A DNA stretch of 64,000 nucleotides. Origin: Adenophora triphylla var. japonica (taxonomy: Eukaryota; Streptophyta; Magnoliopsida; Asterales; Campanulaceae). Positions 23,187 to 35,639 of the stretch are shown in pieces (the first letter of the stretch is position 1; each line of letters opens with the position of its first letter). A program made the position numbers and the translations under genes. The notes under the pieces were generated by a model. That model did not search any database. It was not told where the DNA came from and saw only the letters and a program-made list of their open reading frames with translations. The stretch is taken from positions 434,001 through 498,000 of the forward strand of contig JAFEMH010000169.1 in NCBI GenBank assembly GCA_022495995.1, written 5' to 3'.

Positions 23187-26100
23187 TTGACGTCGATGCA
23201 GTCGTCGATAGCCTCGTCCCTCCACATCTCCTTGTTGCGGGGACCTATGGGTTTACCCGACTCGAGTAAACTCCGCTCATTATCTTCATCCATGGTGGCA
23301 AAGATCCTCAAGTTCTTGCGAGAACAACATCAAAATTCCTCGTCGGCAACGGGGAGCTTCCCACTTCTCACGGTGGTCCTCTTCATCCTCTTGGGCAATG
23401 AAGGCCAAGTCATTTTCAAGATAGGGAACGAGCGAGTGACCCTGCGAGCTTCCATGTCGTATTGAGACTCGTAAAACCAACGAGCTAATTGCTCGATGGT
23501 AACTGTAGCTGTGGGATCTACCAATGCACGACGGGCCATGTGCCTCTTCCCAACCTCGAGAAAGTCTTGTGCCTTAGCCACGATGGTATTATAGAACTCA
23601 TCTCCCTCCTTGAACTTCTCCACAAAGATCGTGGCCGGCCTTCTCCGAGCCTCCTTCCACTTAGCTCGAGCCGAGTTATGCTCCTCGTTAAGCTCATCAA
23701 AAAAGAATCTTTATCGGCCGAAGTTTGGAGACAGTGGCGAGCTCAACCTTCGTCCTCTCATGAGCGAGGCGCTCAAAGATCCCTTTCTGAAGTTACTTCC
23801 TTGAGCTTGGATTCTGTAGCTTCGAGGTCTGACAGGGCCTTTGTCTTCACCATCTCATTAGCTTCATATGAATTGTCCAGGTCATTGTACTTCTCCTTCA
23901 AATCCGCAAGCTCTTTAGCCTTTTTGGAATAATCTTGAAGGGTTTGCCTCTCCCTCTCAATGGAAGCTCTCCAAGAGCTCTTTACCTGCTCGACCATAGT
24001 AAGATTCTACATTTCAAAGAAACAGAAGAAGTGTTAGCTCGTAATTTAAGTGGATCGAGTCAAGGGATAAGCAACTACAATGAAAGAGAAAATGACAAAT
24101 TACCTCACTATGAGCCATCCCAGAGCGAGCAGAAAATTCCTCGGGGGTGATCCCCTTGTCAGCGAAATGAGCTAGGAGGTCGACATCTATTGCCCTCCTA
24201 ACAATCACTTGGCCCAGGCTCATGTCGGGATAGCGGCGGCTCAAGCTGTTAAACCCTTCTAGCGGAGGAACATCACTCAACCTCTTCATTTTTTCATCCA
24301 GAGACTCCTTACTGGGAGGAAAGAAGGCTGGTGGAGGCAACTGACTCGAGGACACAGACTTTCCCTTCTCAGATCGGGACCTCTTCTTCGAACTTATAGG
24401 ACGATCGTCTTCATCCTCTTCCATATCATCTTCATCAACATTGACGACCAGTAAAGGGCTAGCCCCCGCCATCCCAGCTCCAGAGGTCTCCATATTGGCA
24501 TCTTGATTTGGGTCGGAGCTCAGACTTGCCCTGATTGACCTGTGAGAATCATCACCTCCTTCATTAGCATCATTGGATTGGGTGCCGCTTTGCAAAGGGT
24601 CTTCCAGCTCGACCTCTTCCATTGGGATCATTCCAAATGACATCCTTCGGGAGCAAATTGTTCCTAGTAGCGGCTTCTCTCTCTCGCTCGCCTTAGCGTT
24701 GGCGGCCAGCGAGCCCTCTTGGCTTTCCTCTTATCAGAGACCCCAACAATACGCACCATATTCGCTTCTTGTTCGGGAGTTAAAACTACACGACATCAAA
24801 GAAATCAAGTGTTAGCTCGGCAATTCGAAACAGTTCTACGAGTAAACAATTGACGAGTTGCAATTCAAAGCAGTTCAATGTACGAATTGAATAACTCTAC
24901 ATACGAGCAGGCAATTTGATAAAGAGTTGCAATTCGAAATAGTTCTATGAACGAGCTAACTAAGTTCTACATACGAGCAGGCAACGGACGATCTAAGAGT
25001 TGTGTATGCAGCTAAAAATAACGCTATGTGCCAATGATGTTACTTATGCAAGTTAACAATGGACGAGCTAATGAATGCAGGTCAAGTAAATCCTTACCAC
25101 CAACATGCTCTCCGTGGTCTTTGCAGTAATTTTCATTCTTCTGACAAAATTGACAGTTCTTCTTCAACCTACCCAAGGAATGAGTAACCCAGTCCGGATA
25201 TACCTGGCCTCTCAATACAGAACAAGGGGTTCTACCACTCCATCCCTGTGCATCATCCCGGCTGGATGTAGTTATACTTGGTCGTCCCTAACACCTCCCG
25301 GCCTAATGGGCCCTTTCGCGACCAACGCGCACAACTTCCTGTACAAGGTTTGGTGCCATGGAGGCTCCCAGTAGTTTTCCTCGTCAATAGTGTCGGACTC
25401 ACTATTTGGGCAAGGGAACTCCCATCCCAGCCTACTCTCTACAACTACCACATAGGAATTCCAGTTATGCTTGTTGGGAAGGTTGGCAAACAATTTTGGA
25501 GAATTGGGTTTGGAAGGAGTACTAATCCCCCAATCCGCCTTGTCGAGCTTTGGAGCGAAAAATTCCTTGAAGACTCTCATGCAAGGTTCATGGCCTAGAA
25601 ACCTACATACCATGGCAAAGCACACTAGTACTCTGCAAAGTGTTGGCCCAGTCGAAGGGGAAGAGCATACATGCACTCCGTAAACTCATTGATAAAGGGA
25701 TCTAAGGGCAACCTCAACCCCGCCTCAAACCGTCCATAAAGAAGGCCACCCTAGTGGCATCGGTAGTGAAGCCGGTACGGAACTTGGCCATAAAGTCCGC
25801 CTTACTAAGGATGGTTATCCTATAATCCACTCTACTTACTCCACGTAAATCATAAACCATGTTGTATCGGGACTCCATATTTTTCTTTCCTCGAAGAGGC
25901 CTATCGGGTATATATCCTCTCTCGTTCTTCCCCGGTACAACAGAGGAGCCAAACGCATCTACAATTCGGGGGGCCGAAGAGGTCGAGAGCAGCATTTCCT
26001 TCTTGAGTTGTCATATCTCGTACAAGAAGAAGGAGAAACAGGGAGTCACCCTATGATCACATTCGTCCGACCTACCTAAGGGCGACCTAAACTCCCTAGA

Positions 26101-26410
26101 AAACCTATTCTCGTTCCTAAGGAAAGAAGGTTTGTGGACATCCCTAACATAAAACAAAGTGATATGATCAAGCAATTCATGAAATAGATGAAAAGCGACA
26201 ACATTTGAGTCGTCAATCACCACATTTTCAATTTCTCCCGCAATCGGCAACCCTATTTCACTAAAGTTCAACTCCCACTGGTCAAGATAGAGGCACACTC
26301 GCTCATGACATCTCTCTCCACCCACCGTTTATGTTCTTGCATACTCTACGGTTAACGGTGCAATACCGTACCAAGCTCCCGGTTCACTACTAAAGGTCCT
26401 AGCCATGGCG
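23187..26410 (-). pseudogene. antisense gene of the Tat element, copy 1
   Basis: Minus-strand counterpart of the spliced antisense gene described in copy 2 (35640-38822). Recognisable blocks: N-terminal block 25714-26325, central block 25272-25676, Ser/Asp-rich exon 24100-24785 and coiled-coil exon 23290-24005. Indels break several blocks. Function unknown; antisense ORFs after pol are known in Tat-lineage elements. Confidence 0.65.
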
Positions 26411-26705
26411 GAATTAAACACAAAGCGTAAATCAAAGCCCTAAAGCAAATATACAAGGGAAATACCTTAATTGATTGCGAAAAGGAGTTCGTTGCAAGCC
26501 GAGAGCGAAGTTTTAAATCTTACTGCAATTCCGTGATTATCGCCGGAGAGGGAGAGTTTGGAAACGGTAAGAATTCGAATTTGGGAAGAAGACTGAGTAT
26601 TTCTATTTTCCTAAATTTGGAAGGGGAAAAGAAAATAGAAATTAATTTTCCAAAATTAAAAACTGAAGCGGTTTTCGAGAAGGAGTTCCAAGCGTCAGAA
26701 TTGCA

Positions 26706-26789
26706 ATCATTACCAAAATCGGCGCTCCTTCATCTCCTACCGTTCATCGCCAACGACCAGGATGGTGCCACGTCATCATTACCAAAATC
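26706..26789. other. duplication breakpoint with templated filler
   Basis: The interior is collinear with copy 2 up to CGTCATCA (26771-26778), then has 11 nt that are a copy of nearby sequence: ATCATTACCAAAATC occurs at 26706-26720 and again at 26775-26789. The sequence then continues as TTATTTTATT, matching the flank from 14449. A short AATC/AATCT overlap exists at the second switch. Confidence 0.75.
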
Positions 26790-27080
26790 TTATTTTATTA
26801 TTTATTTTAATTAATAAATCAACTAAAATTAAAATTTTGTTATTCTTCAAGATATAGATCAGAAAATAAAATAAATGCTTTATTTTGGTACTTAGGGATT
26901 ACTATTTTTATTTGTCATGGGTTGCAGTGGGAGTTTTGGCTGGGATCAAGTGAATTTATACTTACTTTTTCGTTTTGCATAAATTTTACTTTTGTCATTT
27001 ATTTTTTGATGGTTCATATAAAATTTTATTTTTTTTAAATAATAAAAAAAATTAGTATTTCTCCCCCTCATTCTATTTTC

Positions 27081-27381
27081 TACTCCCTCCGTCCCGCCTG
27101 AAGTGTCTCAAAATGAGATCGGCGCGGGAATTAAGGAAAGTGAGGTAAGAAAGAGAAAAAGGTTAAATGTTGTGAGTATGAAAAATTAAATAGGAGAGAG
27201 AATGAGTGGGAGGAATAGTTAGAAGAGAGAATGTTGTGAGTGTAAAAGTAAAGTATGAGAGAGAATGAGTGGGGTAGGAAGAGTATAAAAATAATAAAAA
27301 CTTTCCATTTTGAGATTGCGACACTTTAAATGGGACGCCCAAAAAGAAAAGTTGAGACACTTCGAGAGAGACGGAGGAGTA
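27081..27381. mobile_element. Stowaway-type MITE (duplicate)
   Basis: Duplicate of the MITE at 14740-15041; same ends, one base lost in the right terminal repeat (GGAGGAGTA). Confidence 0.8.
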
Positions 27382-27674
27382 TTTAATTAGCTACATATTT
27401 TTTATCATACATTTTCTTTCTATCTCGCTTTTTATGCTCATAATATTTATAATAGTTACATATTTTTTCAAATTTTTAGATAAAACTCTGAAATTTTATA
27501 TTGGACGAAAAGGGGTACGGGGCTTGTCTTAGCATTTAGGTGATGCGTCTCGGGTAAGCTACATGATTTAGTTCTTGCTTCTTGTGTAAGCTGTGAGATA
27601 GGTGAAAAAAATTGGGTTTGGGCCATGTCCGGTTTGATTGTTCAATCTAAAATTTTTGGGTCGGTTTAACCGTA

Positions 27675-27884
27675 TACTCCCTCCGTCCCATCAATTCTTG
27701 TAATTTCCTTCGCGGGAATTATGGTAATGGGAGGGAAAAAAATGTTGTGAGTGTAATTTGAAAATAGGAGAGAGAGAATTAGTGGAGGGAATAATAAATT
27801 ATAATGGTGTTGTGAGTATTAAAATAATGTAGGAGAGAGAATGAGTGGAGAAAATAATAATATTTTATGTCCAAAAAAGGAAAG
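27675..27884. mobile_element. Stowaway-type MITE, left part (duplicate)
   Basis: Duplicate of 15334-15547, again ending GGAAAG where the LTR starts. The right part exists only once, at 39885-39954. Confidence 0.8.
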
Positions 27885-28538
27885 TGAACATACCAAAAGT
27901 GTCAAGTTGGGCTAAGCAAGTAAAGGCTCGATCACGGATGGCATTGGCACCCACATTCTCAATAAGGCGATCCAATCGAACAAGGCCCAAGGCCCATCTC
28001 AAACATCGATCGACTAAGTCCATGGTCCGACCTACCAGGGTCCCGACCTAACTTAGTCCGACCTCATGATCCATACTACAATTCGGGTACGAATCATGCT
28101 CTGCAGCGAGTCGGAGTCGACCATTCTCACAGTGGCGACCTCGACCTAAATCTCAAATGACGACCGACACTTGCCGGCTTATTTGGTTAATCAATGCTCA
28201 CAACTACATCCCTACAAATCGGGGATCGTTATAGACACGTGCCCACGACCAAGTAACCGCCGCTATAATCTCGGAGGACATGCCGCTCCCCAAAAATACA
28301 TCACATTTTCCTATAAATACTTCATCACTACCAAACGGTGAAAGGTAACCTGCCATTTTGTATTACTGAGTTCATTATTCGATACATTTTGAGCTTTATT
28401 CAAGCGTGATCTTACTCACGCCCGAGCGTCTTCGCCGGAGACACATCCGGCTAGTCGTGGGTTACGATTTCAGTCAAGGAGCCAGTGATTCATCTGCCAC
28501 GTGGAGGAAGATTGATAAGCCACAATTCCTGCGGCATC
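27885..28538 (+). repeat. 5' LTR of gypsy copy 2
   Basis: Starts TGAACATACC. The end reads GCGGCATCG where the other two LTRs read GCAGCATCA, a CAG-to-CG type change. Several other CAG/CTG sites are altered here (for example GTTACGATTT at 28461 against GTTCTGATTT). Confidence 0.88.
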
Positions 28539-28602
28539 GGTTTGGTTCCATTGCCGGAATCGTGCTTTAAACTTGACCTCGAAAACTCTATCAACTGCAA
28601 CA

Positions 28603-31600
28603 ATGGTGACTTCGAGGGACACGTATCCGAGGCTTCACTTGGGCATGAAAAAGTGAACAACAACAACATGAACGCAAACGGCGAGAACCTTAACTTGCCT
28701 CCTCCCCCACCGAATCGTCCCTACGGTAGGGCCACCCGCTCTACCAAAGGTTGTTGATGGCGGAGGATTGCACGACACAAGGAGAGGGAAAAGGCATATG
28801 GATGGGCAAGGAGTTCCACCTCCTCCAAAACGTCCAACTGCTCGGGGTAATGTTGGAAACAGTGGCAGTCCCTCCACCAACCCCACTGAGCAAGAAGGAG
28901 ATGATGTTGGAGCGAGCCCGCATTCTGCCGACTTGATAGCCGTGGAGGAGTAACAGTGGCCGACATACGCCCGAGAGAGTGGCCCCTACTCGAGGTTTCT
29001 AATGGGCAACGAGGCCAGGAGTTTGAGGCCAAATGAAGGTGTGGGCGAGAATGGTGAAAACAGGATAGTTCAACGAGCTCCCACGGTCGTTCATGTGCCC
29101 AGTAACGACCTAAGGGCTAGCCTCACCAGAAACAGGGAGCAAGAGGCTCAATCTGACTTAAGGACGCGCTTAACAGCCAATAGGAACAGACAGGTTTCAC
29201 CAGCCAGGACGTAGAGGTCGTGGTCTCATAGAGACAGGAATGGCGCAGTCGCCCGTAAGAGAGGAGAGGCGCAGGTCGCCATTCGGAGATTATAGGCGCA
29301 GGTCGCCACAAGGAAGTGACAGGCACAGATCTCCAATACGATCAGAGAGGGCTCATTCTCACAGGGGCAGAAGGAGTAGGCAGGTGACTCCCCTAGAAGT
29401 GAAGGCCGGAAGTCGAATCTTTGCGCCCTCCAAGAGATGAAAGACCCGATGCTAGGGAATGGTTGTTGATGAAAAGAAGTTTGAGCAATGGGAGGAGGAG
29501 AAGAAAAGGATGCCGGGAAAGGTCGAACGAATTGATTTTGCTCTTCGACCTTTATCCAAAGAAATCAGAGATAGTCGGCCTCCTCCTACTTTCAGGTTGC
29601 CACTTCTGGAGAAGTATTCGGGGTCGACCAATGCAAGGAGTCATATAGCACATCTGGAAGCCACCATGTGTTTTGTCGCCAATGAGGACGACAATATGTG
29701 CAAAGCCCTCCTAAGCACACTCACTGGGGCAGCCTTAACTTGGTTCAACGGTCTGGCCGCGGGTAGCATCACTACTTGGACATGCTTCAGGACAAAGTTC
29801 TTGGATCGCTTCTCGACTGCAGGAGCTCGGAAGATAACTGTCACCGATCTGAATAACTTGGTGCAGGCGAAGAATGAAAGCTCGATGAGCTACTTCACCA
29901 AGTTTAAGGAAATGGTTGATAAGATAGAGGAAGACCTCACTGATAGGGAAGTCATTAATTGCTTCCGAAACGGTATTTCCTCGGCAGACATGGATTATGA
30001 ACTCACAGTTCGTACAGTAACAACTCGACAGGAGTTGTTTGAGAAGGTGTATAATGTCGCTCTTGCTGAGGAAAGGAAAGAGAAAAAGAATGGTAAAAGC
30101 CCCAAGGTGGAGGTCGCTGATGACAAAAAGGACTCCAACAAGAATGGAGGAAACAATAAAAATGGAAAGAACAGGACTAGGGCAACTGAGAAAGTGCCCG
30201 AGGCTTTCACTCCCCTTACGGTGAGTCGAACAGAGATTATGAACGCTGTCGAGCTGGCTCCTCCTGTCCCAATGAACCCAGGCAACAAATTTAGAAGGGA
30301 CAATAGCAAATATTGTGACTACCATAAGGACACTGGTCATCTCACAGAAGATTGTTTGGGTTTGAAGCGCATTATACAAAGAATGGTCGACCAGGGGAGG
30401 CTCGACGCTTATGTGAAAAGACCTCAAGCCGGTGGAGGCGAGCAGCCAGCAGGTGGACAGCAAGGACCGAGGCAGCCTAGATTGAACCTGGGGGTCATTA
30501 CAGAGCAAGCAAGCAACACGGCCATCAAGCACAAGATCTTCCAACTCAATAAAGCCCCACATGTGCCCCCTAGAAGAGAAGTCAGAGATGAGGTGATCAG
30601 CTTCTTCCCCCACGAATTGGCTACTAACATGGCAGCTAGAGAGCAAGTTCTCGTCATCCCAGGTCTCATAGACGGATGTACGACGAGCAGACTCTTAGTC
30701 GACACGGGGGCCTGCAAGGATATTTTGTTCTACAAAACTTTTAAAGAAATGGGTCTTAATGATGAGCAGTTGGAGAGATATGATGGTAGGTTGGAGGGCT
30801 TCACCAATCATCGAGTTGATGCAAAAGGCAAGATAGAGCTCGACGTCGACCTAGGCCAACACCCCCTCAGGATCGTATCAAAGGTACAATTTATAGTAAT
30901 TGATGTAAATAGTGACTATGCCGCTATACTTGGTATCCCAGGTCAGGTCGCTCTTGGAATGGTGGCATCGATCCCTCATCAGCGAGTCAAGTTCCCTACA
31001 CCCGCTGGAGTAGGGTGTGTACAAGGCACAGCTCGAGCCTACCTTGATCATGTTCTCAGAGAAAGAAAGAAAAGGGAGTTGGAAATCGAGACTGCAGACG
31101 GTTATTTAAAGTTGTCTCAATCAGTCACCAAAACTACCAGACTGTCAACAATCACCGACGTGGAAGAGTCGACCTATCGCTCAAATGACGAGGTCATGCT
31201 TGAGTCGACACGTCACTCTAACACCACTGAGGTCGATTCAGATGTAGTTATGGTCGACCAAGTCATCATAGGCAACCTATGCCTCCAGCTCGACAATAAC
31301 TCGGGGGCCACCACCACCACCAGCGAGGTTGCAGACAAGTTAGATGATATGATAGCAGAAGAAGCTCCACACCTGAGGGCCGAGGAGAGACAAAGGGTCA
31401 AGGAGATAATCATTGAGACTCTACAATTCAGGGATGGACCAGAGCTAGAAGCTGTGGATGAGCTAGAGTCAGTAATCACCAACCTTTCCTACCCCGACCA
31501 AAAAATTCAGATTGGGAAGCAGCTATCAGTTGAGGAGCGAGCAGAAATCATCGAGCTACTCAAGGAAAGTAATGATGTCTTCGCATGGAGGGTAGAAGAC

Positions 31601-34600
31601 ATGAGGGGAATCAAGGAGGAGGTCGCTGTTCACAGACTGGAAGTCAACCCGACCATAAAGCCTAGACCCCAAAAATTGAGAAGCTTTGCTCGCGACAAGG
31701 AGGAGGCCATAAAAACTGAGGTACAAAAACTTTTGAATGCAGGGATAATCAAAGAGGCCACTCATACAACGTGGTTGGCCAACGTGGTCATGGTGAAGAA
31801 ATCAAATGGCAAATGGCGGATGTGTGTCGACTTCACCACTCTCAATCTTGCTTGCCCTAAGGACAGCTATCCCCTTCCTAGAATCGACAAGCTAGTCGAT
31901 TCCATTGCTGGTCACTCAACCCTCAGCTTCCTCGACGCTTACTCAGGTTACCACCAGATTAAGATGCATGAGGACGACATAATCAAGACGGCATTTCAAG
32001 CAGCTGGAGGCATCTACTGCTACAACATGATGCCATTTGGATTGAAGAATGCAGGGGCAACTTATCAAAGGATGGTGAACAAAGTCTTTGCTTCTCAAAT
32101 TGGCCGAAACATGGAGGCCTACGTCGACGATATGGTCATCAAAACAAAGACTGGACGTCACGTGGTCGACCTAAGGGAAACGTTCGCCAATTTAAGAGCA
32201 AACGACATGAAGCTCAACCCTAGCAAGTGTGTATTTGGTGTAGCTGCTGGAAAGTTCCTTGGGTTCATGGTATCTCAACGGGGTATAGAAGCTAATCCAG
32301 AAAAAATCAAGGCTTTAGTCGACATGAAGGCTCCCACCAGTGTCAAAGAGATGCAGCGACTTAACGGAAGGGTAGCAGCTCTTGGTCGTTTCATATCAAA
32401 GTCAGCAGAGAGGTCTCTCCCCTTCTTCAAAGCATTGAGGGGGACGAAAAGTTTTGAATGGACGACCGAATGTCATTCGTCGTTCCAACAACTGAAGGAT
32501 TACCTCGCTACTCCACCTCTCCTGAGTAGCCCGACCACTGGTGAAACTTTGTTTGTGTATTTATCCGTGGGAGATAAATCAGTGGCAGCGGTTTTGGTTA
32601 GAGAAGATGAGGGGCTTCAAAAGCCAGTATACTACATCAGCAAGGCCCTATCAGATGTGGAGAGCAGATACTACAATGCTGAGAAGGTCGCCTATGCCCT
32701 AGTCGTGGCTTCAAGGAAGGCCGCGAGCTTATTTTCCGGCTCATCCAATTGTGGTTCTTACAAATGCTCCCCTAAGAAAAATTCTTCACAAGCCGGAGAG
32801 TTCGTGTCGACTTCTCAATTGGTCAATTGCCCTTACTGAATTTGACATTGAGTATCGACCTCGAAAGGCGTTGAAGGCTCAAGCTCTAGCTGACTTCTTG
32901 GTCGAGCTTACGTTCACCAAGGAAGACGACGAGCAGCGAGCTCCAAAAGAAAAGGCTAAAGGGAAGGAGTCAGAGTCCCAGGTCGCCATCAGCCTACCGA
33001 CGATTGTTGGAAGGTCTATTCGTACGGATCGGCGACTAAGAATAGCAAATGGAGCGGGGATAGTGCTAATTGAACCGTAATCAGGATAGTATACAAGGAG
33101 TCATTAAGGTTCAAGTTCGATGCTTCCAATAACCAGGCCGAATACGAAGCCTTGATAGCAGCCATAGAGTACGCCAAGTGTTTTGGAGCAACTAAGATCA
33201 TGGCTTACTGTGATTCACAATTGATAGTTAACCAGGTCCGAGGCGAGTACGAGGTGCTTAGTGCCACGTTGATCAAATACTGCGACCTGGTGAAGGAACT
33301 GATAAAAGATTTGGAATTCTGGGAGATTCAAAGAATTGGACGAGAAGACAATGAGCTAGCTGACCTCCTCTCGAAGTTAGCCACTTCGGATGAACCACAT
33401 GATGAACCTATCTCCTTCCTCGAAAGTCCAAATTTGGCTATGAAAGAGTAAAAATTCAATGCATAGATGATCCCTCAAGAAATTGGATTCAGGAGAAGTG
33501 TTGGATCGAGGAAATGAAGGCATACTTAGAAAGTGGTGAGCTGCCAGATGACGAGAAGAAGGCTCGAGCTATCAAAAAGAAGGCTCCGATGTATGTCATT
33601 CAAGGAGGCGACCTGTTCAGAAGATCTTATACTCGACCATTGCTAAAGTGCATCCATCCTCAAGAGGTCGCCCTATTGATACACGAAGTGCATAGTGGAA
33701 TTTGTGGTGGACACCCGGGGGCCAGGACTCTTGCTGACAAGTTAATCACTTTGGGGTACTACTGGCCACATATGAGAGCTGACACTCACAACTTTGTTCA
33801 GCAATGTGATCAATGTCAAAGATTTGCCAACTTACCTCATGTGCCAACAACCGAGCAGACTCCAGTAATTGTAGCTTGGCCATTCGACATGTGGGGCGTC
33901 GACCTGATTGGATCCTTCCCTCCCGCCCGAGGAAACTGCAAGTATGTGATAGTTGCCATAGACTACTTCACCAAATGGGTTGAGGCCAAACCACTAGCTC
34001 GCATCACAGAGGAGAATTCTATCAACTTCATCCACGACTTCATTTGGTGTCGATTTGGTTTTCCTCGTGCTATAGTGTTCGACAATGGTTTACAGTTCTC
34101 CCAAACCTTCGAAGCAGAAATGAATCGAGTAGGGATCAAACATTGGAAATCGTCTGTCGCCTATCCTCAAGGAAATGGACAAGCTGAAGCAGCAAATAAA
34201 CTTGTTCTATCTTCACTCAAGACAGGGCTCGTAGGTCGACGAAATAATTGGTTGGACGAACTTCCCCTTGCTCTTTGGGCAGTTCGTACAACCACTGGGC
34301 CTACTGGGAAACCCCTTTCGCTCTCACTTACGGATCGCAGGCCACGGCACCCGCCGAGCTCGCATTCCCATGCTAGAGTGACCTTCTTTGATCAAGAGCA
34401 GAATGATACCAACAGGTTGATCGACTTGGACCTGATCGACGAGAAGCGAGAAACAGCCTACCTCCGAATGGTCAACTACAAGCAGCGAACTAAAAGTTAT
34501 CACGACAAGAAGGTCAAGGCAAGGTCGTTCCAAGTTGGAGATTATGTGTTGAGAAAGATTGAGGCAACGGGTAGAAGGACCCAGCAGAACAAGCTATCTC

Positions 34601-34767
34601 CTAACTGGGAAGGTCCATATGTAGTCACTCGAGTCGTCAAGGAAGGAACCTACATGATAGCTCATCCCGGAGGTGACGAGTTGAAACATCCTTGGCATGC
34701 TACTCATCTCATCAAATACTACTTTTTTTCCAAGTTCAAGTTTGTGGTAGTTCTAGTGTCAAATTGA
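28603..34767 (+). pseudogene. Tat-type gag-pol polyprotein, copy 2 (near-intact with breaks)
   Basis: From the ATG at 28603, frames break in the Arg/Ser-rich N-terminal gag, then one frame (29459-32839) covers gag core, finger YCDYHKDTGHLTEDC (about residue 285 of that frame, a CX2HX4HX4C type), protease LVDTGACKD (about 414), RT with YVDDMV (about 888) and RNase H. It ends at a frameshift at 32711-32725, where copy 1 has intact CTG-containing sequence. The second RNase H (archaeal type, typical of Tat) is at 33030-33451, and integrase at 33514-34767 with CDQC zinc ligands, catalytic D in WGVDL and VFDNG, E in GQAEAANK and a C-terminal WEGPYVV (GPY) motif. Would make the capsid and all enzymes for retrotransposition if in frame. 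Confidence 0.88.
29246..29390 (+). other. Arg/Ser-rich (RRSP) repeat tract in gag
   Basis: The plus strand reads REERRRSPFGDYRRRSPQGS and further RSP/RSR units, like the RS domain of splicing factors. It lies upstream of the gag core in the N-terminal part of the polyprotein. Copy 1 has the same tract near 16870-17050. RS-like tracts bind RNA; here it could serve genome RNA binding, which is inference. Confidence 0.6.
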
Positions 34768-34839
34768 TGTAAGCATGTTCTATACTTCAATGAAAAGCGC
34801 AGTTCATTCCATCAAGCATAGTGTTACAATAACCCCAAC

Positions 34840-35175
34840 AAGCTCGACTCTTAGTCAGCTTCGTTTTAACAAGCTCGATTCTTAATCAGCTTTGTTCAGT
34901 TAACAGGTCCGACTCTTAGTCGACTTCGTTCTAACAAACCCGACTCTTAGTCAGTTTGTTCTAATTAGCTCGATTCTTAATCAGCTTTATTCAATTAACA
35001 AGTCCGACTCTTAGTTGACTTCGTTCTAACAAACTCGACTCTTAGTCAGTTTGTTCTAATTAGCTCGATTCTTAATCAGCTTTATCCATTTAACAGGTCC
35101 GACTCTTAGTCGACTTCGTTCTAACAAACTCGACTCTTAGTCAGTTTGTTCTAATTAGCTAGACCCTAGGTCAGC
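34840..35175. repeat. tandem repeat spacer downstream of pol, copy 2
   Basis: Same array as 22480-22830: CTCGACTCTTAGTC and CTCGATTCTTAATC cores alternating every 30-40 bp. Confidence 0.8.
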
Positions 35176-35639
35176 TTCAATAGTGTGAGCAGGTTCGACT
35201 CATAGTCAATCTCATTCACAAAAAAGTTAAGCAAGTCTGAGGTCGACTAAATAAATAAAGATCAAGTCACCTCTAGGCTCAAGTTTACTCATTCATCCTA
35301 TCTATATCTAGCTCGACGTTTACTTTAAAAAGCATACAACATGCAATAAATAAGGTCAGCTATGATAGAGGTAAGTCTCCCAAAACGGGCTAAAACCTAG
35401 ACAAAATAAATTTACAAAAGTATCTTGCCTCCCAAAAAATAGGGCCAAGGCATTCAAATATTCAAGGAATCAAAAGAGCAAAAATGTTAGTTGGGACTTG
35501 TTCATTACAATTCAGCTAAGAAATTCAAGAGTTTTGGTTGACGTCGATGCGGTCGCCGCAGCAGCTCGTCCCTCCACATCTCCTTGTTGCTTTGGGGACC
35601 TATGGGTTTACCCGACTCGAGTAAACCCGCTCATTATCT

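Larger units (their letters stand above)
14449..26778. repeat. tandem duplication, first copy (flank + LTR + gypsy interior)
   Basis: The ~12.3 kb unit begins in AT-rich flank just upstream of WEE1 and includes two MITE segments (14740-15041, 15334-15547), a Tat-type LTR and nearly all of the element interior. The same order recurs from 26790. This copy stops at 26778, before the polypurine tract and 3' LTR, and is joined to the next copy through an 11-nt filler. Confidence 0.85.
15548..26778 (+). mobile_element. Tat-type Ty3-gypsy element, copy 1 (lacks 3' end)
   Basis: 5' LTR (15548-16207), primer site, gag-pol (16273-22414), a tandem-repeat spacer and an antisense gene region, ending abruptly at 26778. 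Compared with copy 2 it has more single-base indels in gag and RT but preserves several places where copy 2 is broken. The two RNase H domains, the CX2HX4HX4C finger and the antisense ORF point to the Tat lineage (Retand/Ogre-like). Confidence 0.88.
26790..27884. repeat. duplicated WEE1-side flank with two MITE copies
   Basis: Near-identical to 14449-15547, including a Stowaway MITE (27081-27381) and the left part of the second MITE (27675-27884). Differences include substitutions outside CHG sites (for example near 27310 against 14970) and a rewritten ~20 bp at 27694-27712, so the copies are not simply identical. Confidence 0.85.

Noticed and set aside
26533..26814. 93-codon ORF near the end of gypsy copy 1
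   Set aside because: It spans the duplication junction and has no motif.
29735..30646. Long minus-strand frame opposite gag (303 codons)
   Set aside because: Shadow of the open gag-pol frame; no motif and not aligned with the antisense gene, which lies after pol.
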